Source of the DNA: Lamellibrachia satsuma | Lineage: Eukaryota; Annelida; Polychaeta; Sabellida; Siboglinidae | Length of the DNA stretch: 64,000 nucleotides | Assembly (NCBI GenBank): GCA_033239005.1 | Contig: BSQZ01000107.1 | Location: 410,001-474,000, forward strand | Reading direction: 5' to 3' | Part shown: piece after piece, positions 49,301 to 55,058 of the stretch | Position numbering within the stretch: the stretch's first letter is position 1 | Layout of the letters: each line of letters begins with the position of its first letter | The notes under the pieces: model-generated | The model's input: the letters and a program-made list of their open reading frames with translations, nothing else | Told to the model about the DNA's origin: nothing | Databases searched by the model: none | Program-made: the position numbers and the translations under genes

Positions 49301-49406
49301 GTCTGTCTCTGTCCCCACAGATTGTGATTCCCCGATGACCCGCATTCTCAATCGACTCAATGTCAATGACAAGACCAGGGAAAACACATCTCATCAGTCC
49401 AGCTGA
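25185..49406 (+). CDS. RTKN-like: Rhotekin-like Rho-effector scaffold gene, 13-exon model
   Basis: Join 25185-25316, 29751-30074, 36210-36403, 39652-39749, 40286-40406, 40930-41089, 42051-42085, 42659-42762, 43665-43786, 44901-45023, 45459-45600, 45988-46080, 49321-49406. Every junction is GT/AG and every phase agrees, giving 1734 nt (577 residues plus stop), close to vertebrate rhotekins (roughly 550-610). Order: a novel basic/Ser-rich N-terminus (about 1-152), HR1 Rho-binding segment (153-217), C2/anillin-like region (218-430), PH domain (about 431-525), short tail. Rhotekins bind GTP-loaded Rho and link it to septins, polarity and survival signalling; that role is inferred from homology. 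The vertebrate proline-rich C-terminus is absent. Exon 1 and the N-terminal extension are the least certain part. Intron 3 hosts a hAT ORF, and many introns carry minisatellites. Confidence 0.82.
26140..26480. repeat. Three diverged tandem units of about 150 bp with TGCGCATGCGCA cores
   Basis: Each unit has ATG.CATGCGCATG.GCAACT, then GGGACA.CTCATTGCATGTCATT, then AAATT.TCTGTCATTTG.TGA and a TTATTGTTTTT tail. The core TGCGCATGCGCA resembles the NRF1 recognition sequence; whether any protein binds is unknown. Confidence 0.75.
27315..27720 (+). mobile_element. Degenerate relative of the pogo-like MITE at 52099-53106
   Basis: Shared blocks in the same order: AAAATAATAACC.GGA.C, TTTCACTTCGTCTTTCAACCG (TTCCACTTCG here), CCACTTAACATCGATTCA, TGCGGATGACGAATTC.TATTTT and GTGAATCTC.ATTGCAATTT. 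The terminal inverted repeats of the other copy were not found, so the ends are eroded. Confidence 0.7.
28380..28640 (-). mobile_element. 3' fragment of a CR1-like LINE
   Basis: On the minus strand it encodes the ORF2 C-terminus: S-F-S-L-R-V-T-R-L-W-N-N-L-P, V-N-S-F-K-N-R-L-D-R-H-W-S and an acidic tail with E-S-K before stop. This is closer to the family B element (W-N-S-L-P, N-S-F-K-N-K-L-D-K-F-W-S) than to family A. The plus strand start carries TTACTTAGATT twice, probably the 3'-terminal short repeat. Confidence 0.8.
29190..29484. repeat. 72-bp minisatellite, 4 copies
   Basis: Unit begins TTATGTAACATTCAGTGAGG and contains TGCACCGCGC(T/A)GTCGATCGAG and GATGCAGGCCGCCCCATCTA. Period divisible by three, hence a 24-residue minus-strand open repeat that I regard as an artefact. 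It lies about 270 bp upstream of rhotekin-like exon 2. Confidence 0.95.
29751..30074 (+). CDS. Rhotekin-like exon 2 (basic, Ser-rich N-terminal region)
   Basis: The acceptor GAAATGTTGCAG ends at 29750, and the donor AGG|GTAAGA is at 30075, phase 0 at both ends. The 108 residues include L-T-R-S-S-S-R-S-L-S-R, P-S-P-P-S-S-M-Q-H-K, then a helical L-R-G-S-I-R-A-K-L-A-S-Q-L-H-K-S-L stretch and a C-terminal Y-Q-F-M-T-A-L-E-R-D-L. It resembles a disordered phosphorylatable region leading into a helix. No vertebrate counterpart is recognised. An in-frame ATG at 29742 would allow an alternative start without exon 1. Confidence 0.65.
32525..33240. repeat. 42-bp minisatellite, about 17 copies
   Basis: Unit CATTGTGTCACTAAGTCTTG plus TCTGGCCTACATGTCACCAATG. 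Variants ATGTCACC and ATGTCATC fall in blocks (mostly C in the middle, T at the right end), which indicates local homogenisation. The period is divisible by three, so the plus frames read 14-residue repeats (C-V-T-K-S-C-L-A-Y-M-S-P-M-H) through a 284-codon ORF. It is intronic, with no independent coding evidence. Confidence 0.96.
33590..33905 (+). mobile_element. LINE family A 3' fragment with an internal 37-bp triplication
   Basis: ATGGACTGTGGTTTAACAATGCTAG and the following bases match 9345-9400 of the family A element; then GTGTGAATATGTTC and AAAATTGACATATCTGATAA match the ORF2 end. Inside, CCAAAACATGGTGAGACATTGTTGAACCATTTATAAA-type units occur three times (33765-33875) before the usual family 3' sequence GGCTTCCTTGTCCACTTG resumes. 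Confidence 0.8.
34409..34500. repeat. Direct repeat pair (second copy 34857-34945)
   Basis: About 90 bp shared with 34857-34945: ACAATTTACGGGTGCATAAT, TGCATCAGT, then GTGAGAGTGCACTTTGAGGT-type ends (GTAAGAG here). Same orientation, 450 bp apart. Confidence 0.85.
35175..36209. repeat. 30-bp minisatellite containing the exon 3 splice acceptor, about 34 copies
   Basis: Unit GTGACAGGAGTAAATAGACT plus GCTGCTGTGTCAT (30 bp per period). The last copy runs straight into the coding sequence: ...CTGCTGTGTTATGTGACAG|GAGCGACAG, where the bar is the exon 3 acceptor. Every unit thus carries a copy of the acceptor and the first three exon bases. The period is divisible by three, producing long spurious ORFs on both strands. 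Confidence 0.95.
36210..36403 (+). CDS. Rhotekin-like exon 3 (HR1/REM Rho-binding helices)
   Basis: Encodes L-Q-H-Q-I-D-H-E-L-L-M-R-D-G-T-V-K-L-L, then A-A-K-N-L-L-A-S-N-A-R-V-V-A-Y and T-A-E-L-Q-G-R-K. This matches the antiparallel helices of the rhotekin HR1 segment (K-I-D-x-E-I-R-M-R-E-G, K-x-L-x-x-C-N-A-R-x-x-x-Y, E-L-Q) that bind GTP-loaded Rho. Donor CG|GTGGGT at 36404 leaves two bases; exon 4 supplies the third. The acceptor is shared with the 30-bp array. Confidence 0.9.
37737..38612. repeat. 46-bp minisatellite grown inside hAT coding sequence, about 19 copies
   Basis: Unit AAGCTTGTCGGTGTGGTGAA plus GCTCTTGCTGGTCCTCTCTCATGGCC. It encodes K-L-V-G-V-V-K-L-L-L-V-L-S-H-G of the hAT protein. 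The flanks share AAGCTT (GCAAAGCTTGTCGG on the left, GGCCAAGCTTCTGTTG on the right), a microhomology that explains how one coding segment became the repeat unit. Since 46 is not divisible by three, the array destroys the frame. Confidence 0.95.
38744..38995. repeat. 49-bp minisatellite grown inside hAT coding sequence, 5 copies
   Basis: Unit AAGCCACTACTTGTGTCTGC plus AGGCATGACGAGGCAGCAGTACGGCAAGT. The original reads S-K-P-L-L-V-S-A-G-M-M-R-Q-Q-Y-G-K, and the last copy continues into Y-L-E-D-E-R-E-K. Short homology CAAG flanks the unit (AGCAAGCC and GGCAAGTA). Confidence 0.95.
39652..39749 (+). CDS. Rhotekin-like exon 4 (start of C2/anillin-like region)
   Basis: Encodes Q-I-C-L-S-D-I-R-L-P-L-M-W-K-D-S-D-H-F-K-N-K, the most diagnostic rhotekin block (relatives: I-S-D-I-R-I-P-L-M-W-K-D-(S/T)-x-(H/Y)-F-x-N-K). 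The acceptor TGATTATAG at 39651 supplies one base to close the split Arg codon. The donor G|GTCTGT is weak but phase-correct. Confidence 0.92.
39975..40112. repeat. 24-bp tandem repeat, about 6 copies
   Basis: Unit TTATGTTGATGAGGCAGAGC plus TAGT, with TTGTTG/TTGATG variants. Located in intron 4. Confidence 0.9.
40140..40285 (+). repeat. Segment containing the exon 5 acceptor; duplicated at 41822-41957
   Basis: About 140 bp (AAATAATTTAATAGTTTGTC through CTGTATAATTGGTAGATCAC) is repeated almost identically in intron 6 at 41822-41957. Both copies end with the polypyrimidine-poor acceptor ATAATTGGTAG. Only this copy is followed by exon 5. Confidence 0.92.
40286..40406 (+). CDS. Rhotekin-like exon 5
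   Basis: Encodes H-R-R-Y-A-V-F-C-L-V-R-I-G-T-N-I-Q-D-T and D-R-S-M-T-D-L-T-F-D-D-I, matching R-x-(Y/W)-A-(I/V)-F-x-L and D-(R/K)-(T/S)-(L/I)-T-D-I-x-F in rhotekins. Donor TT|GTAAGT at 40407; the Phe codon is completed by exon 6. Confidence 0.93.
40443..40700 (+). mobile_element. tRNA-derived SINE, plus-strand copy
   Basis: A-box-like GGCAGTTAGAGTGCCAGGC near 40458, then a body whose end TGCCAGGGAGAGAAGTGTAAAGCACTTTGAAC and AACGTACCTTTTT matches the reverse complement of the SINE at 51010-51410. Intronic (intron 5). Confidence 0.7.
40930..41089 (+). CDS. Rhotekin-like exon 6 (C2/anillin-like core)
   Basis: Encodes F-E-C-H-L-E-V-Y-G-H-K-L then T-P-Q-K-I-R-K-H-F and V-G-R-S-V-G-K-R-L, matching F-x-(L/I)-x-(L/V)-E-(L/V)-Y, T-P-K-(K/R)-(L/I)-A-x-K-L and G-(R/K)-x-x-G-(R/K)-(R/K) of rhotekins. 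Acceptor TTTATTGCAG, donor TTG|GTGAGT, phase 0 at the end. Confidence 0.93.
41590..41770. repeat. 25-bp tandem repeat, about 7 copies
   Basis: Unit CTTCCTTGGTGCCTTGTGTCAGCGC with CTTTTGTC and CCTGGG variants. It is intronic, and all three plus frames stay open over it. Confidence 0.93.
41822..41957 (+). repeat. Duplicate of the exon 5 acceptor region, without an exon
   Basis: Near-identical to 40150-40288, differing at a handful of bases (GGTAGCACATT for GGTGGCACATT, ATCTTATC for ATCTTGTC). After GGTAGATCAC the similarity ends. It therefore presents an orphan 3' splice site about 90 bp upstream of exon 7. Confidence 0.9.
42051..42085 (+). CDS. Rhotekin-like exon 7 (35-bp microexon)
   Basis: Encodes K-Q-D-T-D-I-M-A-N-M-L and two bases of a Val codon. 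Acceptor TTATATTTCAG, donor GT|GTAAGT; phases join exon 6 (0) and exon 8 (needs one base). Vertebrate rhotekins have a similar short acidic/variable linker at this point. Confidence 0.82.
42659..42762 (+). CDS. Rhotekin-like exon 8
   Basis: Encodes G-P-K-F-Q-I-I-A-K-A-T-L-R-L-D-E-V and Y-D-L-L-I-N, matching G-x-(K/R)-Y-x-L-L-A-H-T-T-L-T-L-x-x-(V/A) and H-(D/N)-L of the family. Acceptor TTCTACAG, donor CAG|GTGAAA; one base (G) left over. Confidence 0.92.
43060..43395. repeat. 48-bp tandem repeat of tRNA-like sequence, 7 copies
   Basis: Unit GGCCAGTGGTTTACTCTAGT plus GGTTAGAACACCCAACTGTT plus TATTGTGA. It resembles the 5' half of a tRNA or tRNA-derived SINE (CTAGTGGTTAGAAC at the A-box position, an anticodon-arm-like CCCAACTGTTGATTGTGAGG). 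No B box is present. A 54-bp unit (CACCGATCAGGCAGTAGCTG...) repeats about three times directly after it, at 43395-43560. Confidence 0.85.
43665..43786 (+). CDS. Rhotekin-like exon 9
   Basis: Encodes L-P-L-F-G-H-F-C-C-R-L-A-A-Q-P-Q-C-L, the hallmark L-P-L-Y-G-x-x-C-C-R-L-(A/V)-A-Q-P block of rhotekins. Two donors six bases apart (CAG|GTCAAG at 43781 and AAG|GTCAGA at 43787) are both phase 0; I chose the second. Confidence 0.93.
44217..44918. repeat. 23-bp minisatellite containing the exon 10 acceptor, about 30 copies
   Basis: Unit TGGATGTTGTTTGTAGCCCA plus CCC, with variants TAGTCCGCCC and TAGTCTGCCC. The final copy ends GTTGTTTGTAG|CCCAACCTGGATGTTGAGTC, which is the exon 10 junction. Each unit therefore holds a TTGTTTGTAG acceptor and the first exon bases. 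Confidence 0.95.
44901..45023 (+). CDS. Rhotekin-like exon 10 (PH domain, first strands)
   Basis: Encodes R-L-W-C-Q-L-S-G-K-E-L-S-C-W and T-L-S-I-P-I-T-K, matching the PH opening of rhotekins (L-x-C-x-L-x-G-x-x-L-x-C-(Y/W) and L-x-(I/V)-P-I-x-K). Two in-phase acceptors exist: after TTTGTAG at 44900, adding P-N-L-D-V-E, or after TTGAG at 44918. The former has the better pyrimidine tract but is embedded in the 23-bp array. Donor AAG|GTAGGG at 45024. Confidence 0.88.
45255..45445. repeat. Degenerate ~24-bp repeat (TGTGACACTAACACTTTGTTATTC)
   Basis: About eight imperfect units just upstream of exon 11; the array does not include the acceptor itself. Confidence 0.85.
45459..45600 (+). CDS. Rhotekin-like exon 11 (PH domain, second half)
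   Basis: Encodes D-T-T-V-T-T-G-D, then V-T-L-A-S-C-D and W-L-K-V-F-Q-Q-H-I-H-D-Q. The last stretch is the PH C-terminal helix with its invariant Trp (rhotekins: W-M-E-A-x-W-Q-H-F-x-D). Acceptor TTGTTTATCCAG, donor AAG|GTATAT, one base left. Confidence 0.9.
45988..46080 (+). CDS. Rhotekin-like exon 12
   Basis: Encodes V-V-W-K-Q-A-G-D-Q-L-M-T-F and P-Q-A-P-R-G-R-R-S-T-S-N-T-L, matching S-Q-W-K-x-x-C-(D/E)-x-(I/L)-M-K-I-E in rhotekins; the Ser/Arg-rich tail is variable. Acceptor TGTCGTCACAG, donor CG|GTACTG; one base left over, completed by exon 13. Confidence 0.88.
46196..46510. repeat. 35-bp minisatellite, about 9 copies
   Basis: Unit GTTGACACTAGACAGTAGTG plus TTGTCACGGTTCATA, with T/C and A/G variants. 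In intron 12. Confidence 0.95.
46578..49217. repeat. 71-bp minisatellite (about 34 copies) with a 26-bp sub-array at the right end
   Basis: Unit contains GTGTATGAGCGAGACCCACA, GTGCCTGTTGGGACCCGTGT and CTTTGGTTCCAGGTGGCAGC, then ACTACTACAAG. The left-most units carry an extra ACAGTTCTGGATATGGA and look like the ancestral longer form. A CAGGTGG/CAGCTGG variant is concentrated at 48025-48740, showing block homogenisation. From 49105 only the GTTCCAGGTGGCAGCACTAC + TACAAG part repeats (5 copies). The 71-bp period makes each 66-residue ORF cycle through three frames, so dozens of identical short ORFs are artefacts. It is in intron 12: exons 12 and 13 join in phase without it. Confidence 0.96.
49321..49406 (+). 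CDS. Rhotekin-like exon 13 (terminal)
   Basis: The acceptor CTGTCTCTGTCCCCACAG ends at 49320 and is the strongest in the gene. The exon completes the Asp codon and encodes C-D-S-P-M-T-R-I-L-N-R-L-N-V-N-D-K, ending with TGA at 49404-49406. D-S-P-M also appears downstream of the PH domain in vertebrate RTKN2. The protein stops about 30 residues later, so the long proline-rich tail is absent. Confidence 0.82.
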
Positions 49407-50340
49407 ACATCACCGCTGATGTCTCAATTTGTTCACTGCTTCATGTAGTAACCAGCAAGATGTATTTTAATCTAATGAATATGTATAGAAAACTGGTGTA
49501 TTCTTCAAATGTGCAAAAAACTTAACGGTGAGATGTAAAAATTTTTGTGGTAAAACCGTGTTTTTATTAGTGCCCCTGCATTGCTTTTAGTGTCTGTAGT
49601 GTCTGTAGTGGGTGTATGAATTTGTTAGTTTATTTTATTTTCTAGTCATTCACCACATTCGAACACATGAATTGAATACAAGCTCACATAAATGCATGCA
49701 TGTACACTATACATGCATGTACACTATACATGTATGTACACTATGTAGTAGTGTGCTGTTTCGTGTTTCCTTATTCTCGGGATAAGTGTCCATTAATAAT
49801 AGTAACTTTCATTTATAAAGCGCTATTATCTCTAATGTATTGTTGACGAGTTTACTATAACAGTAGCTAATTTACTGCATTATATTCGTTACTTGCGCAG
49901 AAAGAATTTTTTATTTCACATGCCAATTATGAGGTTAAAATTTAAGTATCAGTGTGGCTCCTATGCTAGTGACCACGCCTGGTCTAAATAGGAGTCTCCC
50001 CGACCCATATTCAACATGTATTTTTTTATATAATTGTATACTGTAAATAATGATGGTTCAAAATAAGCACCGGTATATCAGTTCTGTTCAGAGATGCATA
50101 AATATAATAAATGGTATACATCTATACACAATGGTCATGCTTACACAGTCAGTATATCATATAAGAGGTATATGTATAAATTATAAGTATTTTAATGTTT
50201 TTATCATCATGAGTGCGGAAATCAAAAGCAAACTAGCATTTCAAAAGAAATAAAGATTACGGACTGCACCAGTATAAGTAGCAAATATGCTTTCATAAAA
50301 ATCTCTGATATTCATAAAAGAGGACAAATTGATGTCAAAT
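49407..50340 (+). other. Probable 3' UTR and downstream sequence
   Basis: A candidate polyadenylation signal AATAAA is at about 50249. A 17-bp triplicate (ATGCATGTACACTATAC) lies near 49695-49745. No other feature recognised. Confidence 0.5.
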
Positions 50341-50690
50341 GTATATTGTTTGTGTTGTTGTATACAAGATATTACATGTGTAAATGTGTTGTTGTATACA
50401 AGATATATGTATACATGTGTTGTATACAAGATATTACATGTGTACACGTGTACATGTGTTGTTGCATACAAGATATTACATGTGTACATGTGTTGTTATA
50501 TACAAGATAGTATATGTATACATGTGTTGTATACAAGATATTATATGTGTACATGTGTTGTTGTATACAATATATTATATGTGTACATATGTTGTTGTAT
50601 ACAAGATATTACATGTGTATGTGTACATGTGTTGTTGTATACAAGATATTACATGTGTATATGTGTATCTATTTTGCAGCAAATGGTAAC
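50340..50690. repeat. Degenerate ~33-bp minisatellite, about 9 copies
   Basis: Units built from GTTGTTGTATACAAGATATT plus ACATGTGTACATGT. All frames on both strands stay mostly open (C-C-C-I-Q-D-I-T-C-V...), an artefact of repetition. Confidence 0.9.
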
Positions 50691-51009
50691 TTTACATGTA
50701 TTTTTACACATGAGGCGAGATGATGTAATGTCACATCGTGTAATTTAATGGGTGATATTTATCAAAGCTGAATCAATGTGTAGAATCATATTTGTCTTAT
50801 GCAGGACTTTTCTGCAAATCATTTGCATTAGCTTCCAGCAGTGTTGGGGTATTGCAGTAGTGATGTATTACATTATAATGACCTGGTATTACAGGATCCA
50901 GCTATTACAGTAGTTATGTATATTATTGGCAATATGGTCGCCATATATTGCAGTAGCAGAGGTAATGATAGCCAGATATTATTAGGTATTATCAGTAGCT
51001 AGAAATTAC

Positions 51010-51410
51010 CACATATGGGTATTAAAGGTACGTTTTTATAGCACAGAATCCAGTCCTTGGTACTGCTCAAAGCACTTGACACTTCACCCCCTGGCAGACC
51101 TTACACTTCACCCCCTGGCAAACCTTACACTTCACCCCCTGGCAAACCTTACACTTCACCCCCTGGCACACCTGTTCATTCCAACGCCATCTCATCTTCT
51201 CTGGGAAGCATTCAGCCATGCTGCAATTACTGCGGGAAAAGACTATTCATTCACTGCAGCCAGGTACTCATTTATACGGCTGAGTGAACTGTTGCAATGT
51301 GGGGTGAACAGGTGAAGTTGCCAAACCTTCGAAATAGCAGCAAGAGGATTTGAACCTGGGTTCTCTCAATTGAGAGCCCGATGTTGTAACCACTAGGCCA
51401 CTATGTCCCA
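51010..51410 (-). mobile_element. tRNA-derived SINE, minus-strand copy
   Basis: Read from 51410 downward, the head TGGGACATAGTGGCCTAGTG GTTAC carries an A box (TGGCCTAGTGG) and, about 40 bp on, a B box (GGTTCAAATCC near 51350), the internal RNA polymerase III promoter. The body ends with AACGTACCTTTAATACCC. A 23-bp unit (ACTTCACCCCCTGGCAAACCTTA) is repeated four times inside the body (51075-51165). Same family as 40443-40700. Confidence 0.8.
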
Positions 51411-52098
51411 GTGGCCATGTATTACAATATGTGATTATTACAGTGCCATATATTGCAGCATTTCAGTATTAGACGGGCCAGTATTACACTACAATAGCCA
51501 TGTTTTACAGTAACCAGATGTTACATTGGTTATATATATTTCTTGTACTTATCATTGCTAACAAAAATATACCATATCATATGTAATAGAAGTGTACTCA
51601 CTGTTTTCTAAAATGTACTATTTCATACATGCTCAATTTGATGAGTGCAGAATGACCAATTATTTAGCTAATTCTTACAAATCTTTTGGTATATAAGTAA
51701 AAATTTAGTCTTATGACTTAGAAGAAATGTAATGCAGTCTTTACTGTTCATTGTTTACACGAGATGAGTAAATAATTGTGTTTACTGTGCCTCTACTTAG
51801 TACATGGTGTGCTCTATATAATTATATGTTACAACGTTTTGCTGTTGGTTTTAGTTTCATCCACAATTAACATGCTTTGATTTTCTGGTACGCTGTTTGC
51901 CCAAGCAAAAAGGGTTGTTTAGCACCCTTGTTAATGCAGCTGTTGTGGGGCTTTCAGTAATAATAATAATCTTAATATAGTTTTGTAAAACTACCCAAAA
52001 TAAATGACTGGACCAACACGTTTGAGGTGTATGTTTGATATTTCACGGATAATGTATCGTGTGTTGTTAATAAAGCATGTTCAGGTGTTTGCTACATA
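51411..52098. other. No gene recognised
   Basis: AT-rich unique sequence between the SINE and the pogo-like MITE; no motifs seen. Confidence 0.5.
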
Positions 52099-53106
52099 CA
52101 GTCGCCAGTCGCGCCTCGTTATAACGCGGTAGTCGGGGTCCATGACTCCGGACCGCGTTGTAAGCGAGGCGCGTTAGGTGTTCTCATATCTGCCACCAGG
52201 GAGCTACTAAACAACAGCGACCGCCGCCCGCTGCACCAAGTTCATGAACCCTGTCGAAGCCCCGTGTGCTTACAGCATTGTCTTATACGGCAATATGCAG
52301 TTTATGGAACTTATTAAACGAGTATACTAGCATCAACGTGTATTATTTTTAAATGTCACACCCTCTTGACTCTTGAACTGAATAAAACACATGTACGTAT
52401 ACCGTTATGGACTAGATCTACTACGATTATGATGTACTGGACTGCCAGGCCTACGAATCGAAAATAATAACCTGGACCTGAGCGGCCGAAAACGTATATG
52501 ATTTGACAAACGTAGTATGCAAGCTGATAAAACACAGAAAAAGACAATAGGTAAAATTAATAATTGTTTCACTTCGTCTTTCAACCGATCTCGACCGAAG
52601 CATAAATTTATTACGCACCACTTAACATCGATTCATCATTTCATATGCGGATGACGAATTCGTATTTTCGCCACCGGTAGCGCCTTGGGTTAGGAATTTG
52701 GCGTGTTGGTTTCGCGTCGCGAAAACGATTAAATTTACGATGTAATGGAAGCATGTAATTTCACCCAAGTGTTATGTTGGTACCGCATATTAAATGCATT
52801 TAAAACGGTTGATCTGATTCTTACGCGAAGCATATTTGTGAATCTCGATTGCAATTTACAAACCGTCGAAAAGAAGCCACCGACAGCGATTGATGTCGGC
52901 GGCAGCGCTAAACAAACAACACGTTGATACTCGTTCATTGACATCGTTCACCTAATGTTTCTTGAGAATTGTCAAAGCAATTCTAAGTAGGTTTAAGCGG
53001 GCCCATTTGACATTTTCCCCTAGCGGCAGAAATTCGGGATCCACGACCGACCGCGTTATATCCGAATCCGCGTAATAACGGGGCGCGTTATAACGAGGCG
53101 CGACTG
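52099..53106. mobile_element. Pogo/Tc1-like non-autonomous element (MITE), about 1 kb, TA target duplication
   Basis: Right end reads CGTTATAACGAGGCGCGACTG then TA; left end reads TA then CAGTCGC and CAGTCGCGCCTCGTTATAAC, i.e. the same terminal sequence inverted, with a 7-bp duplication (CAGTCGC) at the left tip. TIR plus flanking TA (52097-98 and 53107-08) is the signature of the pogo/Tigger branch of Tc1/mariner. Inside each end lies a second inverted motif (CCGCGTTATA/CCGCGTTGTAAGCGAGGCGCG). No transposase ORF; the inside matches the degenerate copy at 27315-27720. Confidence 0.88.
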
Positions 53107-53138
53107 TAGCTCCTTCTACTGGATAACCTTCTACTTCT

Positions 53139-53140
53139 GA

Positions 53141-53184
<44 letters not shown>

Positions 53185-53186
53185 CC
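53139..53186. repeat. (CGCA)n microsatellite, 11-12 copies
   Basis: Perfect ACGC/CGCA tetranucleotide tract shortly after the MITE. Confidence 0.95.
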
Positions 53187-53419
53187 CCCTCCCCACACAC
53201 AAATAATTTCAATGTTCTGACTACTATATTTTTGATGTCTAATCTGCTTCCCAGATGTCAGTACTGTAGTATAAATATGGGAGTTTGATTTTGCATATAG
53301 CGGTAGCTTGGATTTCTTTTAATATGAAAATACGAGCATATGATATTTGCATATACATGTAATACCTTATGATACCTTATGACGATTCTGATCGCAGGAT
53401 CCATTTGGTTCCTCCATGA

Positions 53420-54935
53420 TCAGATCTTCAGAATCAAATATTTTATATCATAATTTCCGGTTCCATTAGTTATTGTTAAAGGAGATTCATAGTCATATAT
53501 TATTGCCTGGGTAGACCAGAATTTGTCTAATTTGTTTTTAAATGAGTTAATTGATCTAGCTTGTACTACAGAGTTTGGGAGACTATTCCATGGTTCAGCC
53601 ACTCTAAGAGGGAATGCATTTTTTCTTAAATTTATTTTTGCTCTTTGGGTAAATATTTTAAGGGAGTGCCCTCTATTTCCTGATCTAAGTGTGACATCCT
53701 CCCATTTCAGGAGGTTTGGTGCAGGTTCATTATCGTACAATTCGTGCATTATTTTATAGACTTCTATCATGTCTCCTATTAGCCTTCGGTATGCTAATGT
53801 GGGTAGCTTCAGCAATTTTAGTCTTTCTATATATGATAAATCCCTCATACCAGGAAGTTCTTTTGTGGCCCTTCTCTGGACGTTTTCTATTGCTATTTTA
53901 TGTTTTATCTTATATGGATACCATACTGCTATGGCATATTCTAGGTGAGATCTAACCATTGTCTTATATAGTGGCAAAAAAGTGTGTGTCTAGGAATTGG
54001 AAGGTTCTTCGGATTATTTTTGTCATTTTGGTTGCTTTATTTACCACATGGTTTATGTGATCATCAAATGACAATTTTGAATCGATAATTACACCTAAGT
54101 CAGTTTGCTTATCTGTGGTGGCTAGTGAATGTTTAACATTATTACTTGTCATGAAATATTCATTTTCACCTATATTATTTTTTCCAATTTCCATGTGTTT
54201 ACATTTGTCTGGGTGGAATTTTAATAGCCATTTGTCGCTCCATTGTTCTAGGATACTTAAATCTTGTTGTAGTATATCCTGATCATTTTTATTTGTTATG
54301 GCTCTAAATATCTTAATGTCATCAGCGAACAGGAATGTATTGGATTTAGTTATATCTGGCAGGTCGTTTACGTATAGAACAAACAGTAAGGGTCCTAGGA
54401 CAAATCCCTGCGGTATCCCTGATGTTACTTTGTGCCAGTTTGATTCTTTTCCATTTACTGCTACCTTTTGTCGTCTATTTGTGATGAATGCCTCAATCCA
54501 ATTAACTAAATCATTCCTAATGTTAAAACTTTTTAATTTACTTATTAGTCTTGTATGTGGCACAGTATCAAAAGCCTTTTGAAAATCCATATAAATAACA
54601 TCTATGTAATTACCCTTATCCATTTCTGAGGTCCATTCATCTAGTATTTTAATTAGTTGGAGAACTGTTGATCTGCCAGAGATAACACCATATTGTTTTT
54701 GACTGAACAGACCATTGACTTTCATGTAACTGATGATGTGATTTCTAATAATTTTTTCCATGCATTTACAAACTACACTTGTTAGGCTTATTGGACGGTA
54801 GTTGCAAGCTAATTTCTTGTTTCCTTTTTTATATATTGCTGATATTTTGGCATCCTTCCATTCATCGGGAATACTTGATGTTTTTATAGATGTTTCAAAT
54901 ATTTTTTGTAATGGGAGACAGATATTTTCTGACAA
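53420..54935 (-). pseudogene. LINE family B ORF2, reverse transcriptase and C-terminal part
   Basis: 54935-53964: I-P-D-E-W-K-D-A-K-I, N-Y-R-P-I-S-L-T-S-V, Y-M-D-F-Q-K-A-F-D-T-V-P-H, G-I-P-Q-G-F-V-L-G-P-L-L-F, Y-V-N-D-L-P and the catalytic F-A-D-D near 54325. A single frameshift near 53970 moves to 53977-53420 with M-P-L-Y-K-T-M-V-R-S-H-L-E-Y-A, V-Q-R-R-A-T-K, W-N-S-L-P and N-S-F-K-N-K-L-D-K-F-W-S. RT motifs with F-A-D-D are intact over the first frame. Confidence 0.9.
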
Positions 54936-55058
54936 CTCAGATTAGTAATCTGGCACCAATTTCATCAGGGTCAGGCGATTTGCTTATATTAAGTTCTTTT
55001 AATGTTAGTAATATTATGTTTTCAGTTACTTTTAGCTCATCCATTGCTAGTTTAATAT

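Noticed and set aside
51340..51410. Functional tRNA gene on the minus strand
   Set aside because: A and B boxes are present but the sequence continues into a SINE body shared with 40443-40700, and the stems pair poorly.
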